From assembly GCF_904849725.1 (NCBI RefSeq), contig NC_058518.1:211742741-211806740 (forward strand): a DNA stretch of 64,000 nt, written 5' to 3'. Below, in pieces: positions 1 to 12,317 of the stretch. The translations under genes and the position numbers were made by a program. Source of the stretch: Hordeum vulgare subsp. vulgare (Eukaryota > Streptophyta > Magnoliopsida > Poales > Poaceae). The notes beneath the pieces were generated by a model that worked only from the letters and a program-made list of their open reading frames with translations, searched no databases and had not been told where the DNA came from. Every line of letters begins with the position of its first letter. The stretch's first letter is position 1.

Positions 1-1106
1 AGAGCTACAAGTATGTGAAAGCTCTTAAAGAAAACTAGTGGGTGTGCATCCAACTTGCTTGCTCACGAAGACCTAAGGAAATTTTGAGGAAGCCTATCAT
101 TGGAATATACAATCCAAGTTATATAATGAGAATTTCCCACTAGCTATATGGTCGTGACAAAACGAGAGACTCTCAATCATGAAGATCATGGTGCTCAAAA
201 TGCACAAGTGTGGAAAAAGTGGTAGCATTGTCCCTTCTCTCTTTTTCTCTCATTTTTTGTTTTCTTTTTTGGTGGGCTCTTTGGCCTCTTTTTTATGGGC
301 TTCTTTGGCCTGTTTTATTTCCTCACATGGGACAATGCTCCAATAATGATGATCATCACACTTTCCACTCAAAACTTAGAGCAACTATGACTCTATATGG
401 AATGCCTTTGGTAGAGTACCATGGCAATGATCTAGCATGGCATAGACATCAATGGAAACATCATGCTAGCTATCTTACAATCGTGCAAAGGCAATGTAGA
501 CGTGGTGGCACATATCATGGTTGTAGTTGCATGGCAATATATCTCGGAATGACTTTGAAAAAGCCATAGTAGGTAGGTATGGTGGCTGTTTTGAGGGAGG
601 CTAATGGTGGGTTTGGTGCACCGGGGAGTTGCACGTCACTAAGAAGATAGTGATGGTGGAAGGTGAAAGTGCATCTAAACCATGGACTCAACATTAGTCA
701 TGAAGAACTCATATACTTGTTGCAAAAGTTTTATTAGTAATCGAAACAAAGCATTCAACGCATACTCAGTAATCGAAACTCAGTTTCGCGCGATCCCGAC
801 CGCCACGCAAAGGATGACAATCAATAGACTAATCATGCTCAGATTTCATCACATAGCGGTTCACCATACGTGCGTGCTACGGGAATCACTAACTTCAACA
901 CAAGTATTTCTAGATCCACAACACCTTACTAGCATGATTTCAATATTACCATAACCACAACTCAAAACTAATTGAGATGAATCAAACTTCTCTAACTGTT
1001 CAATGCACATGAAGGTGGAAGTTTTCGTATCCCTTTGGATAACTACCCCTTTTGAGACTACTTTCAAAGCATAGATCCACTACCAAGCCATGCACCGCTG
1101 TGCTCT

Positions 1107-1209
1107 AAAAGATATAAGTGAAGCACACAGAGCAAAAGTATCTAGCTCAAAAGATATAAGTGAAGCACATGTGAGCTGAATTGTCTACCAAAAGATATAA
1201 GTGAAGCTC
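1107..1209. repeat. Three spaced copies of a 20-bp motif
   Basis: The motif AAAAGATATAAGTGAAGC occurs three times, beginning near 1107, 1150 and 1190, at spacings of about 40 bp with unrelated sequence between. It lies in the non-coding tail of the element that fills 1-6040. Confidence 0.8.
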
Positions 1210-2170
1210 GACAAAATCACGGTGTGTGCATGTCTCTCTCTAGGTGTGCAGCAAGGATGATTGTGACACAACAGCAAAAAAGACTCCTACGATACAAGAC
1301 GCTTCAAGCAAAAACACATAACATGTGGTGAATAAAAATATAGCCCCAAGTAACGTTACCGATGGATTGAAGACGAGAGAGGGCATGCCTTCCCGGGGCA
1401 TCCCCAATCTTAGGCTTTTACGACATCCTTGAATCTCTTGGGGTGCCTTGGGCATACCCAAGCTTGAGATCTTGCCACTCTTTATCCTTTTGTCCATAAG
1501 AACTTCACCCAAAACTTGAAAACTTCACAACACGAAACTTAAATAGAAACTCGTGATAACATTAGTACAAGAAAGCAAACCACCACTTCCTTAGGTACTG
1601 TAGAAAACTGAAATTCTACTTGTCCTGATGTTGGGCTACTATAATTTCAATATTCCATGGCTAATACCCCCCCGATACTATCCATAGTTTCATCAAAATA
1701 AGCAACCAACACAACTAAAACAGAATTTGTTAACAGCAGACCAGTCTGTAGCAATCTGTATGTTTCATATACCTCTGGTACTTCAATAATTCTGAACAAT
1801 TACTACGATCTGAAGAATTTGCGTAGCAATTAGCATCAAAAATAATCAACTCAAAAGCTCTTACACAACAAAAATGAAAATTCTTTTTGTGAGCAGAAAG
1901 TTTATGTCTTTTCGATCATGACCAAACGATCATACTCAAGACTAATCATAATGGTTTTGCTTGGCACAAACTCAAAAAGAAATACAAAAAACACAATCAT
2001 AACAGAATTATGAAAGTGTGAAAAACACAAAACAGAAACAAAAAGGATAGATTCGTTGGGTTTCCTCCCAACAAGCGCTTTTGTTTAACGCCCTTAGCTA
2101 GGCGAAAGTGATGGAATCACGTATAGTCATCTTTGGTGCTCAAACCATAGGTAGCCCTCATCATAGATTC

Positions 2171-2818
2171 CTAAGGCAATCTTATTTTCTTTCTAGGAAA
2201 GTGCTCCATGCCCTTCTTTAAGGGAAATTGAAATATAATATTCCCTTCCTTCATATCGATGATAGCACCAATAGTCCTTAGGAAAGGTCTACCAAGAATA
2301 ATGGGACATGAAGGATTGCAATCTATGTCAAGTACAATGAAATCCATGGGTACATAGTTCTTATTTGCAACTATAAGAACATCATCGATCCTCCCCATGG
2401 GCTTCTTGATGGTAGAATCCGCAAGATGCAAATTAAGAGAACACTCTTCAATCTCATGAAAACCAAGAATATCACATAAAGACTTTGGAATCGCGGAAAC
2501 ACTAGCACCCAAATCACACAAAGCATTGCACTCATAGTTTTTTATCTTGATTTTGATAGTAGGTTCCCACTCATCATGAAGTTTTCTAGGTATCGAGACT
2601 TCTAGTTCGAGCTTCTCTTCAAGAGATTTCATCATAGCATCTACGATATGCGCGGTAAAGGCTTTGCTTTGGCTATAAGCATGTGGAGAATTTGCAATGG
2701 ATTGCATCAAAGAAATGCATTCAAACAAGGAGCAATTATCATAATTGAATTCCTTGAACTCCAAAGTGGGAGTTTCATTACTACCCAAATTTTTGACTTT
2801 TTCTACTCCACTCTCCAC
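2171..2818 (-). CDS. Retroviral-type aspartic protease of the gypsy element
   Basis: This 215-residue frame contains a pepsin-like retroviral protease core: the active-site-like segment CDLGASVSAIP near residues 101-111, followed by a flap region and the hydrophobic-Gly motif ILGRPFL near residue 174. The usual catalytic triplet is Asp-Thr/Ser-Gly; here it is Asp-Leu-Gly, so activity is doubtful. In the family this domain matures the gag polyprotein inside the virus-like particle. The frame overlaps the end of the gag frame by 16 bases in a different phase, which suggests either a programmed shift or, more likely, decay. It ends with a stop codon and no polymerase follows. Confidence 0.7.
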   Translation of the reverse strand: MESGVEKVKNLGSNETPTLEFKEFNYDNCSLFECISLMQSIANSPHAYSQSKAFTAHIVDAMMKSLEEKLELEVSIPRKLHDEWEPTIKIKIKNYECNALCDLGASVSAIPKSLCDILGFHEIEECSLNLHLADSTIKKPMGRIDDVLIVANKNYVPMDFIVLDIDCNPSCPIILGRPFLRTIGAIIDMKEGNIIFQFPLKKGMEHFPRKKIRLP

Positions 2819-4196
2819 ACCTTTATCATCAAGATAGGTGAACTCCGAATCATTGGGGCGTTTTCAACCAAAGTGGATTCATATCCAGCCCCTCCATAAG
2901 TAGGATTGACACGCGAAAACAAAGATTCAAGAGGACACACACCAAGCACTTTAAGATCTTCGCGATTTGCATCACTAGAACGCACCCTTTTAAACCATTC
3001 ATGTCTAGCGCGACTTTGAGCGGTTCTTTCTTTGCTCTCATTCATGGAGATACGCATAGCTTTCAAAGTTTCATCCAAGTTGATCTTGGGAGGAGCGCAT
3101 CTAACTTTCAAAGCATCAATATCACAAGACATCCTATCAATGCTCTTAGCCAAATCGACTATTTTAAGTAGTTTTTCCTCTATGGACGCATTGAAAATCT
3201 TTTGAGAGTTGATGAACTCTTTGATATTACTCTCTAGATCAGAGGGTAAATTGTTATGATTTCCATAAGTGTTGCCGTAGGAATTGCCATAATTGTTAGA
3301 GGAGTTACTAGGAAAAGGCCTAGGAACATAGTTTCCTCTAAAAGCATTGTTGTTGCCAAAATTGTTCCTACCAAAAAAATTCACGTCCAAACTAGCGTTG
3401 CTACTCTCAGTCAAAGAAGATAGTGGCATGTCATTAGGATCTACGGTAGCGCTTCTACTACAACCAAATTCATCAACTTGTCCATCTTAGCACTAAGCGA
3501 GTTAATCTCTTCTATAGCGTGCACCTTTTTGCTAGCAGGCGACCTTTCAGTGTGCCACTGAGAGTAGTTGGTCATGATATTGTCTAGGAGTTTTGTAGCG
3601 TCTCCTAACATGATTTCCATGAACGTTCCACCTGAGGCGGAGTCCAAGATATTGCGAGAAGCAAAATTCAAGCCAGCGTAAAATATTTGTATAATCATCC
3701 ACAAACTCAAGCCATGAGTAGGACAATTTCTAATCATAAGCTTCATCCTCTCCCAAGATTGTGCAACGTGTTCATGATCAAGTTGCTTGAAATTCATGAT
3801 ATCGTTAAGTAAGGAGATGATCTTAGCCGGCGGAAAATACTTGGATATGTAAGCATCTTTGCACCTATCCCAAGAACCGATACTATTTTTAGGCAAAGAA
3901 GAAAACCAAGTTTTTGCGCGATCTCGCAACGAGAAAGGAAAAAGTTTGAACTTAATCACGTCATTATCCACATCTCTTTTCTTTTGCATATCACAAAGCT
4001 CAATGAAGGTATTGAGATGGGATGCGGAATCTTCACTAGGAAGGCCAGAGAATTGCTCTTTCATAACAAGATTCAGCAGAGCTGCGTTGATTTCATACGA
4101 TTCCGCACTAATGGCGGGAGCAATCGGAGTACTAATAAAATCATTATTATTAGTGCTCGAGAAGTCGCAAAGTTTGGTGTTCAGACATGATGTCTT
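2803..4196 (-). pseudogene. Broken gag gene of the gypsy element
   Basis: Two consecutive minus-strand frames together make a gag protein. The upstream part (about 4140-3441) contains a retrotransposon gag domain with the motifs FSGLPSEDSASHLNTF, FPFSLRDRAKTWFSSLP and a helical tail ending in a heptad-like segment. The downstream part (3429-2803) is rich in Asn and Gly and then in charged residues. The natural start is probably the ATG near 4190, whose frame closes after 12 codons; the gag domain continues in another phase, so there is a frameshift close to the start. A second break lies near 3430-3441. The Phe-Leu-rich N-terminus that an open frame shows further upstream is translated leader, not gag. 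Gag would form the nucleocapsid of the retrotransposon particle. Confidence 0.75.
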
Positions 4197-4395
4197 CAAC
4201 AAACAAACAAGCACACAAGCAAGCAAGAAACCGGCAAAGGAAAACGGCAAGGGCAAAAGAAAACGGCGAAGGAAAAAGGCAAATGAAAACGGCAAATATG
4301 AAATGGGGGAGAGGAAAACAAGAGGCAATTGGCAACAAAAGTAAATGCAAGAGAATAGTTTGTGAGACCTACTTTGATAGATCTTGATTTCTCCT

Positions 4396-4412
4396 CCCCA
4401 GCAACGGTGCCA
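4396..4412 (-). promoter_or_regulatory. Candidate primer-binding site (tRNA-Asp type)
   Basis: On the minus strand the sequence TGGCACCGTTGCTGGGG differs at two positions from the complement of the plant tRNA-Asp 3' end. Two weaker versions of the same motif lie between it and the LTR (plus-strand 4441-4457 and about 4471-4482). The site therefore fixes the element orientation, although which copy primed reverse transcription is unclear. Confidence 0.6.
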
Positions 4413-4492
4413 GAAATACTTCTGATGTTTGTTGTGTATCCCTTGCAATGGTGCCAGAAATAGTTGTGTCGACGGCACCAGGAACCCTTCAG

Positions 4493-6040
4493 CTATGACT
4501 ACGCCTTAAGGGACTTCCTAGGCAAGTATGTAAAGGATTTCCCCCTGGCCTTGGAGCCTTGTGTTGGTGTTCCCTCGAAGCAGAAAGGGTGATGTAGCAC
4601 AGCGACGGTAAGTATTTCCCTCAGTTTGAGAACCAAGGTATCAATCTGGTGGAAGAGTATCTCAAGATCCTGCACAAACACAAAAGCTTGCACCCAACGC
4701 TATGAAGGGGTTGTCAATCCCTTATAGATTGTTTGCCAAGTGAGAACTGAAAGCAACAAAGTAACAAAGCAAAGTAAAAGCGGATATGTAAACGATGGAT
4801 GTGAATAGACCCGGGGGCCATAGTGTTTACTAGTGGCTTCTCTCATGAAAGCAAGTAGACGGTGGGTGAACAAATTACTGTCGAGCAATTGATAGAACTG
4901 TGCAGAGTCGTGACGATATCTATGCAATGATTATTTCTATAGGCATCACGTTCGAAACAAGTAGACCGATACTTTCTGCATCTACTACTATTACTCCACA
5001 CGTCGACCGCTGTCCAGCATGCATCTAGTGTATTAAGTCCATAAGAACAGAGTAACGCCTTAAGCAAGATGACATGATGTAGAGGGATAATCTCAAACCA
5101 ATGATAAAAACCCCATCTTTTTACCCTTGATGGCAACTGCTTGATGTGTGCCTTGTTGCCCCTATAGTCACTGGGAAAGGTCACCACATGGCAGAACCCA
5201 AAACCAAGCACTTCTCCCATTGCAAGAATCATAGATCTAGTTGGCCAAACAAAACCCAAGACTCGGAGAGACTTACAAGGATATAAAATCATGCATATGA
5301 GAAATCAGCAAAGACTCAAATATATATCATAGATAATCTGATCCCAAGTATACAATTCATCGGATCTCAACAAACACACCGCCAAAGAAGATTACATCGG
5401 ATAGGTCTCCATGAAGATCATGGAGAACTTTGTATTGAAGATCCAAGAGAGAGAATAAGCCATCTAGCTACTAACTACGGACTCGTAGGTCTGAAGTGAA
5501 CTACTCACGAGTCATTGGAGGGGCGATGATGATGATGAAGAAGCCCTCCAACCCCAAAGTCCCCTCCGGCAGGGTGCCGGGAAGGGTCTCCAGATGAGAT
5601 CTCGCGGAAACGGAAGCTTGCGGCAGCGGAAAAGTATTTTCGAGGCTCCCCTGATTTTTTGCGGAATATTTGGGAATTTATAGGCCAATGACCTAGGTCA
5701 GGGGGCGGCCAGGGAGGCCACAAGCCTGCCCACCGCTGCCTCCCCCTCGTGGAAGAGTGGGGGCTTGTGGGCTCCCTGGAGCCCACCTGGCTTGGCCCAA
5801 AAGCCCCCTAGACTTCTTCCGTTCGGGAAAAAATCATTTCCGGGTTTTTCTTCCGTTTGGACTCCGTTTCAAAATCACATCTGAAAAGAGTCAAAAACAC
5901 GGAAAAAACAGGTAGTGGCACTTGGCACTAAATTAATAAGTTAGTCCCAAAAAGATATAAAAAGGTACATAAAACATACAAATAAGGCAAGATAACAGCG
6001 TGAAACCATCAAAAATTATAGATACGTTTGAGACATATCA
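4493..6040 (-). repeat. 5' LTR of the Athila-like element
   Basis: About 1.55 kb that aligns over its whole length with the solo LTR at 8350-9904. On the minus strand it starts TGATATGTCTCAAACG at 6040 and ends near 4493 in a region matching the solo-LTR end. The left boundary is uncertain by a few bases because the terminal bases differ between the two copies. Translated frames inside it are LTR sequence, not genes. Confidence 0.85.
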
Positions 6041-7197
6041 CCTACCCCCTGGCCGCGCCCACAGGTCGCCTCGGTGGGTTCCACCTCCTCTGGTGCCCTA
6101 ACTTGGCTCCTATTTTTACCCCCGTGGAGGAAACACTGATTCTCGAACCCTTTTCTCCAGAAACAATTCCGATCTCCACCGCCATCGCCAACAAGTTTCG
6201 GGGGACCAGAATTCATGTGTCGGCACCCTGCCGGGACGGGGAAGTGCCCCCGGATTCATCTCCATCGACGTTGCTTCCTCCCTCCATGAAGCGGGAGTAG
6301 TTCCTCCTCGGGGCTGAGGTCTTCTACAGTAGCTATGTGGTTAATTCTCTCTCCCATGATGTGATCTTGATTGTGATCATAGGCTATGTTAGTCTATGGT
6401 GATCCCATGATGTTTCCCCTTCTTCTATGTATTGGATTGATGTACTCACTTGATCTTATCTAGTATAATCCCCGAGACCATGGTGACAGCGGTCTATTGG
6501 ACATGGATTAGAAGAATATTTTCACGAGTGATTTCCTCTTTTGTGAATTGAATGAAGATTGAGAGTCTCTTGGTGCTTGTCTTTGACTATCGTTGAGATA
6601 TGTTGTGGTGATTGTGGCACTCTCTTTAGATGGCTGCGGTGACACTGGGAAATCTATAGATAAGAACTACGAACTCTGAGGTGTGCTTTTGTAGCCCTAC
6701 ATAATTCTCGTCCTCTCTTGATCACAAAGGAATGACCTCCGAGTACGTCTCCATTGCATGTTTTAGTGGAAATATCATGTGATTAGACTATGTTAATGTT
6801 GTTGGGAGTTGCCACTAGTGAAAGTGTGAAGCCTAGGCCTTGTTTCTCACCATTGTTACACCGTTTATGCTCACTTTTGTCACTTGCTAACTTGCTGCCA
6901 CTTTTATTTCAGATTTACAATACCTTGTTTTACCATCCATATCACTTGTCTTTTAACATCTCTTCACCGAACTAGTGCACCTATACAAGTGACAATTGTA
7001 TTAGGTGTGTTGGGGACACAAGAGACTTCTTGTACCTTAATTGCAGGGTTGCTTGAGAGAGACCATCTTCAATCTCTACTTCCCTGAGTTCGATAAACCA
7101 TATGTCATCCACTTGAGGGAAATTGTTGTTGTCCTACAAACCTCTGCGCTTGGAGGCCCAACATAGTCTACAAGAATAGAAGCGTGCGTAGACATCA
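6041..7197 (+). repeat. Truncated LTR of another gypsy family
   Basis: This stretch ends at 7197 in CGTAGACATCA, a terminal sequence I associate with an abundant Triticeae gypsy LTR. It contains the transition to a 3' end typical of that LTR (a run about first-strand leader 'ctgagttcgataaacc' near 7085). Its left end is cut abruptly at 6041 by the LTR of the neighbouring element. No coding sequence is visible. Confidence 0.6.
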
Positions 7198-7887
7198 CAC
7201 CATGATCATCATCGTCACCGCATGCCACCATGATCTCCATCATTGTGTCTTCGTGAAGTCTTCACGCCAACTATTACTTCTACTACTATAGCTAACCGTT
7301 AGCGATAAAGTAAAGTATTCAACATGCCATTGCATCTCATACAATAAATTAAGACAACTCATATGGCTCCTGCCGGTTGTCATACTCATCGACATGCAAG
7401 TCGTGAATCCTATTACAAGAACATGATCAATCTAATTCATCACATATGTAACATCACGTCCTTTTGGCCATATCACATCACATAGCATACCCTGCAAAAA
7501 CAAGTTAGATGTCCTCTAATTGTTATTGCAAGTTTTATGTGGCTGGTTAGGGTTTCTAGCAAGAACGTTTATTACCTACGTGATATCCACAACGTTGATA
7601 TGCCAATGATATTTACCCTTCATAAGGACCTTCTTCATTGAATCCGATCCGACTAAAGTGGGAGAGACAAACACCCGCTAGCCACCTTATGCAACTAGTG
7701 CATGTCGGTCGGTGGAACCAGTCTCATGTAAGAGTACGTGTAAAGTCGGTCCGGGACGCTTCATCCCACGATGCCGCCGAATCAAGATAAGACTAGTAGC
7801 GACAAGCAATTGACAAATCAGCGCCCACAACTTTTGTGTTCTACTCGTGCATAGAATCTACGCATAGAACCTTGGCTCGGATGCCAC
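7198..7887 (-). mobile_element. Leader of an Angela/BARE-like Copia element
   Basis: On the minus strand this follows directly after the 3' end of a Copia 5' LTR. Immediately next to the LTR (plus 7875-7887) is TGGCATCCGAGCC, a mutated initiator-tRNA-Met primer site (expected TGGTATCAGAGCC). The rest is untranslated leader, cut at 7197 by the neighbouring LTR fragment, so gag and pol of this element are missing. Confidence 0.75.
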
Positions 7888-10800
7888 TGTTGGGGACCGT
7901 AGTAATTTCAAAAAAATTCCTACACCATTCAAGGATCTATCTATGTAGAAACCAGCAACGAGAGACGTTGTAGAGCATCTTCATAACTTTGAAGATCGCT
8001 AAGCGGAAGCGTTGCTAGAATGTGGTCGATGGAGTCGTACTCGCGACGATTTAGATCACGGTGGATTCCGATCTATGCATCGAACGATGGTGCCTCCGCG
8101 TTCAACACACGTGCAGCCTGGTGACGTCTCCAACGCCTTGATCCATCAAGGAGGGAGGAGAGATTGAGGGAGAGCTCCGGCAGCATGACGACGTGGTGAC
8201 GGTGGAGCTACGTGGCAACTCCGACAGGGCTTCGCTAAGCTATGCGGAGGGCGAGGAGGAGGAAGGGTAGGGCTGCGCCGTCTAGGGAGGAGAAGTTGTG
8301 TGCAGCCCTCCCAAAACCCTTGGGTATATATAGGAGGGAGGGAGAGGGGTGCTGCTGGCTACGCCTACAGGGATTTCCTTGGCAAGTATACAAAGGATTC
8401 CCCCGCGGCCTTGGAGCCTTGCGTTGGTATTCCCTTGAAGAGGAAAGGGTGATGTAGCACAGCGGCGGTAAGTGTTTCCCTCAGTTTGAAAACCAAGGTA
8501 TCAATCCAGTAGGAGGATCGCATCAAGTCACAAGTACCTGCACAAACACAAAGAGCTTGCACCCAACGCTATGAAGGGGTTGTCAATCCCTTATAGATTG
8601 TTTGCAAAGTGAGAACTGAAAGCAAAAGGTAAACAAAGCAAAGTAAAAGTAAAAGCTGAGATGATAATTGTGAGTAGACCCGGGGGGCGTAGTGTTCACT
8701 AGTGGCTTCTCTCATGAAAGCAAGTAGACGGTGGGTGAATGAATTACTGTCGAGCAATTGATAGAACCGCGCAAAGTCATGACGTTATCTATGGCAATGA
8801 TCATACATATAGGCATCACGTCCAAAACAAGTAGACCCATACTTTCTGCATCTACTACTATTACTCCACACGTCGACCGCTATCCAGCATGCATCTAGTG
8901 TATTGAGTTCATAAGAACAGAGTAACGCCTTAAGCAAGATGACATTATGTAGATGGACAATCTCAAATCTATGATGAAAGCCCATCTTGTTACCCTTGAT
9001 GGCAACAACACGATGCGTGCCTTGCTGCCCCTTCTGTCACTGGGAAAGGTCACCGCACGGTATGAACCCAAAATCAAGCACTTCTCCCATTGCAAGAATC
9101 ATAGATCTAGTTGGCCAAACAAAACCCAAGACTCGGAGAGACTTACAAGGATATCAAATCATGCATATAAGAAATCAGCAAAGACTCAAATATAATTCAT
9201 AGATAATCTGATCACAAATCCACAATTCATCGGATCTCGACAAACACACCGCCAAAGAGGATTACATCGGATAGATATCCATGAAGATCATGGAGAACTT
9301 TGTATTGAAGATCCAAGAGAGAGAAGAAGCCATCTAGCTATTAACTACGGACCCGTAGGTCTGCAGTAGACTACTCACGAGTCATTGGAGAGGCAATGAT
9401 GTTGATGTAGAATCCCTCCAGCTCCAAAGTCCCCTCCGGCAGGGCACCGGGAAGGGTCTCCACATGAGATCTCGTGGAAACGGAAGGTTGCGGCGGCGGA
9501 AAAGTGGTTTCATGGACGCCCTTATTTTTTCTCGGATTTTAGGGAATATATAGGCGAAAGAGATAGGGCAGGTGAGCTCCAGGGGGCACAAGCCTGGTAG
9601 CCGCGGGCCCCCTGGCCGCGGCTACGGGGCATGTGGCCCCCTGTGGGCCTCCTGCCTTGGCCCTCAAGTCCCCCGATCTTCTTCTGTTCTGGAAAAATTC
9701 ATTTCGGGGATTTTATTCCGTTTGGACTCCATTCCAAAATCAGATCTGAAAAGAGTCAAAAACACAGAAAAACATGAACTCGCACTTGGCACTGAATTAA
9801 TAAGTTAGTCCCAAAAAAGATATAAAAGGTATATAAAACATCCAAAGTTGACAAGATAACAGCATGAAACCATCAAAAATTATAGATACGTTTGAGACGT
9901 ATCAAGGGGCTGGCCACCCTAAGGTTTCCCCTAGGTGGTGCGGCAGCCCCTCAGATGGGAGGCAAGGGGCGGCGGCCAGGGCAAGGGTGTGGCAGCGCTA
10001 GAGGTGGCTTGCCACCCAAGGCAAGCCCCCACACCGTAGGGTTTTGGCGCACCTTGCCCCCTTGCACCTTGAGCAGGGTGGTGGTGGTGCACTAGCCCAC
10101 TTTGGGCTGGTTCACATCCACCTTTTGGCCCAAATACCCTTTCGTGGTTGTAGGCCCTTCCAGGTGGACCCCGGAACCCTTCCGGTGGCCCCGGTACATT
10201 ACCGGTGATGCCCGAAAACACTTCCGGCGTCCAAATCCTCACTTCCTATATATGAATATTTTACCTCCGGACCATTCCGGAACTCCTCGTGACGTCCGAG
10301 ATCTCATCCGGGACTCCGAACAACCTTCGGTAACCACGTACACTATTTCCCTATAACCCTAGCGTCATCGAACCTTAAGTGCGTAGATCCTACGGGTTCG
10401 GGAGACATGCACACATGACCAAGACACTTCTCCGGTCAATAACCAACAGCAGGGTCTGGATATCCTTGTTGGTTCCCGCATGTTCTACGATGATCTAATT
10501 GGATGAACCACGATGTCACAGATTCAATCAATCTTGTATGCAATGCCCTTTGTCTATCAGTATGATACTTGGCCGAGATTCGATCGTCGCTATCCCTATA
10601 CCTTGTTCAATCTCGTTGCCATTAAGTCTCTTTACTCGTTTTGTAACACATCATCCCATGGCTAACTCCTTAGTCACACTCAGCTCAATATGATGATGGA
10701 TTACCGAGTGGGCCGAGAGATACCTCCCCGTCACACGGAGTGACAAATCCCAGTCTCGATTCGTACAACCCAACAGACATTTTTGGAGATACCGGTAGTG

Positions 10801-11224
10801 CACCTTTATAATCACCCAGTTACGTCGTGACGTTTGATACACCCAAAGCACTCCTACGGTATCCGAGAGTTGCACAATGTCATGGTCTAAGGAAATGATA
10901 CTTGACATTAGAAAAGCTTTAGCAGACGAACAACACGATCTAGTGCTATTCTTAGGATTGGGTCTTGTCCATCACATCATTCGTCAATGATGTGATCCCG
11001 TTATCAATGACATCCATTGCCCATGATCACGAAACCATGATCATCTATTGATCAATGAGCTAGCCAACTAGAGGCTCGCTAGGGACACATTGTGATCTAT
11101 ATATTCACACATGTATTACGGTTTCCAGTTAATACAATTATAGCATGAATAATAGACAATTATCATGAACTAGGAAATATAATAATAACCACTTTATTAT
11201 TGCCTCTAGGGCATATTTTCAACA
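7888..11224 (-). repeat. Angela/BARE-like Copia 5' LTR, interrupted
   Basis: On the minus strand the LTR begins TGTTGAAAATATGCCCTA at 11224 and ends at 7888 in CCCCAACA. Removing the solo LTR insertion and one copy of its target duplication (8350-9909) leaves about 1.78 kb, which fits the usual length of BARE/WIS/Angela LTRs. The left side carries a matching tRNA-Met primer site. No gene lies within it. Confidence 0.85.
8350..9904 (-). mobile_element. Solo LTR with AGGGG target duplication
   Basis: A 1555-bp LTR homologous along its length to 4493-6040. It is bounded by TG and CA and by a perfect 5-bp target duplication AGGGG at 8345-8349 and 9905-9909, with no internal domain. This is the product of recombination between the two LTRs of an element that had inserted into the Angela-like LTR. 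Confidence 0.92.
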
Positions 11225-12317
11225 ATTATTACTCATGTATCAAGATATTAGCACTGCAACAATGAAGAGTAATTGAAGAAGATGACTTGTACATATACAA
11301 TGTATACACCTTGTCTTTTTGGTCAGTCCATTTTCAGATTATCCAAAGTCGAGGACGGCTTTGCTTTAAGAAAGGGAGAATGATATAGACATAGCTTCCA
11401 CAGATATGATCAAAAATATTATCCACATATACAATAATCAGGTTTAACAAAGATTTATATAAACCGCGTGTCGAGATATGAAGGTGTATGTGTACACATA
11501 CATATGGGTGTGTGTATGAATATATACATGCACGCGAGCATCCACAACATGGTGATGTCATCCATCATTCTTGCATGCAATCACACACCGAATCACCAGC
11601 TCATCCATCCTGTATGCTATGGTGCAAGATGCATACGCCACAAGAGTCAAGCCAATTAATTATGGTGCAAGAACCATACGCCACAAGACTCCAATTAATT
11701 TTTGTTGCATGGACCAAGAGACACAACGTTGGGTCCAAAGCCTTTTTGACCGTGGTGGGCAAACACGTTTTGATTAGTGCATGTGTACAACACTTGGCCA
11801 CCCGGACCACCACGTTTTGATTGCGTGTTGAAAAGTATTTGAGTCACGTCACGAGCCAACACCACGCACCCACACGAGTCCAACACGTTTTGATCGTTTT
11901 TTATTACGTGTTGATCCCACCGAGGCGGCATCTGCTGTAATAAATAGCTAGCTTAAGTTAGGGTTTAAACTCAGGTTTTATTATATTGTTTAGTCATCGC
12001 TACAATTTGTACGAGACATGTACAACTACCGCGTTGTGAGATCCACAGTGGAACCCCTTCATTATCGTGAGCTTAATTCATACCAGCAATTTAGATTGCA
12101 ATTCATCATTGTTCTTGTCAGTTTTTTGGTTGCTTGCAGGAACTCGAACCTCGTGTTCAGGTTGATCGTGCCTACGACAGGGTCAATAACCATCGGAGAT
12201 TGGTTTAGCGATTGCTAAGGCGTAGCGTCGGGCACGGTATAGTCGGATCGTCAAAGTCAAAATCCACCAAATCGATAGTTATCACCACTATCATCGAAAG
12301 ATTGGGCAACGCCTACA
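11225..12317 (+). mobile_element. 3' end of a plus-strand gypsy element
   Basis: The end of an internal domain (11225-11380) finishes in a purine-rich tract AAGAAAGGGAGAA (polypurine tract, 11368-11380). This is followed by an LTR that starts TGATATAG at 11381 and ends CCTACA at 12317, about 937 bp. The 5' part is cut off by the Angela-like LTR at 11224. The element lies inside the 3' LTR of the large element that begins at 12318. No coding frame of the polyprotein remains. Confidence 0.7.

Larger units (their letters stand above)
1..6040 (-). mobile_element. Non-autonomous Athila-like gypsy element, 5' part
   Basis: Read on the minus strand, the element runs from an LTR at the right through primer-site motifs, a gag region (about 4196-2803), an aspartic protease region (2818-2171) and a long non-coding tail to the window start. 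No reverse transcriptase or integrase follows the protease, so this copy could not move alone. The tail has a short conserved-looking block near 2050-2100 and three copies of a 20-bp motif near 1107-1209, both of which I associate with abundant Triticeae Athila-like families. The 3' LTR would lie outside the window. The small open frame at 210-569 falls in this tail and shows no domain, so I do not call it a gene. The exact family name is uncertain. Confidence 0.8.

Noticed and set aside
210..569. 119-residue frame with a hydrophobic N-terminus
   Set aside because: It lies in the non-coding tail of the gypsy element. The hydrophobic stretch is a T-rich tract, and the frame shows no domain.
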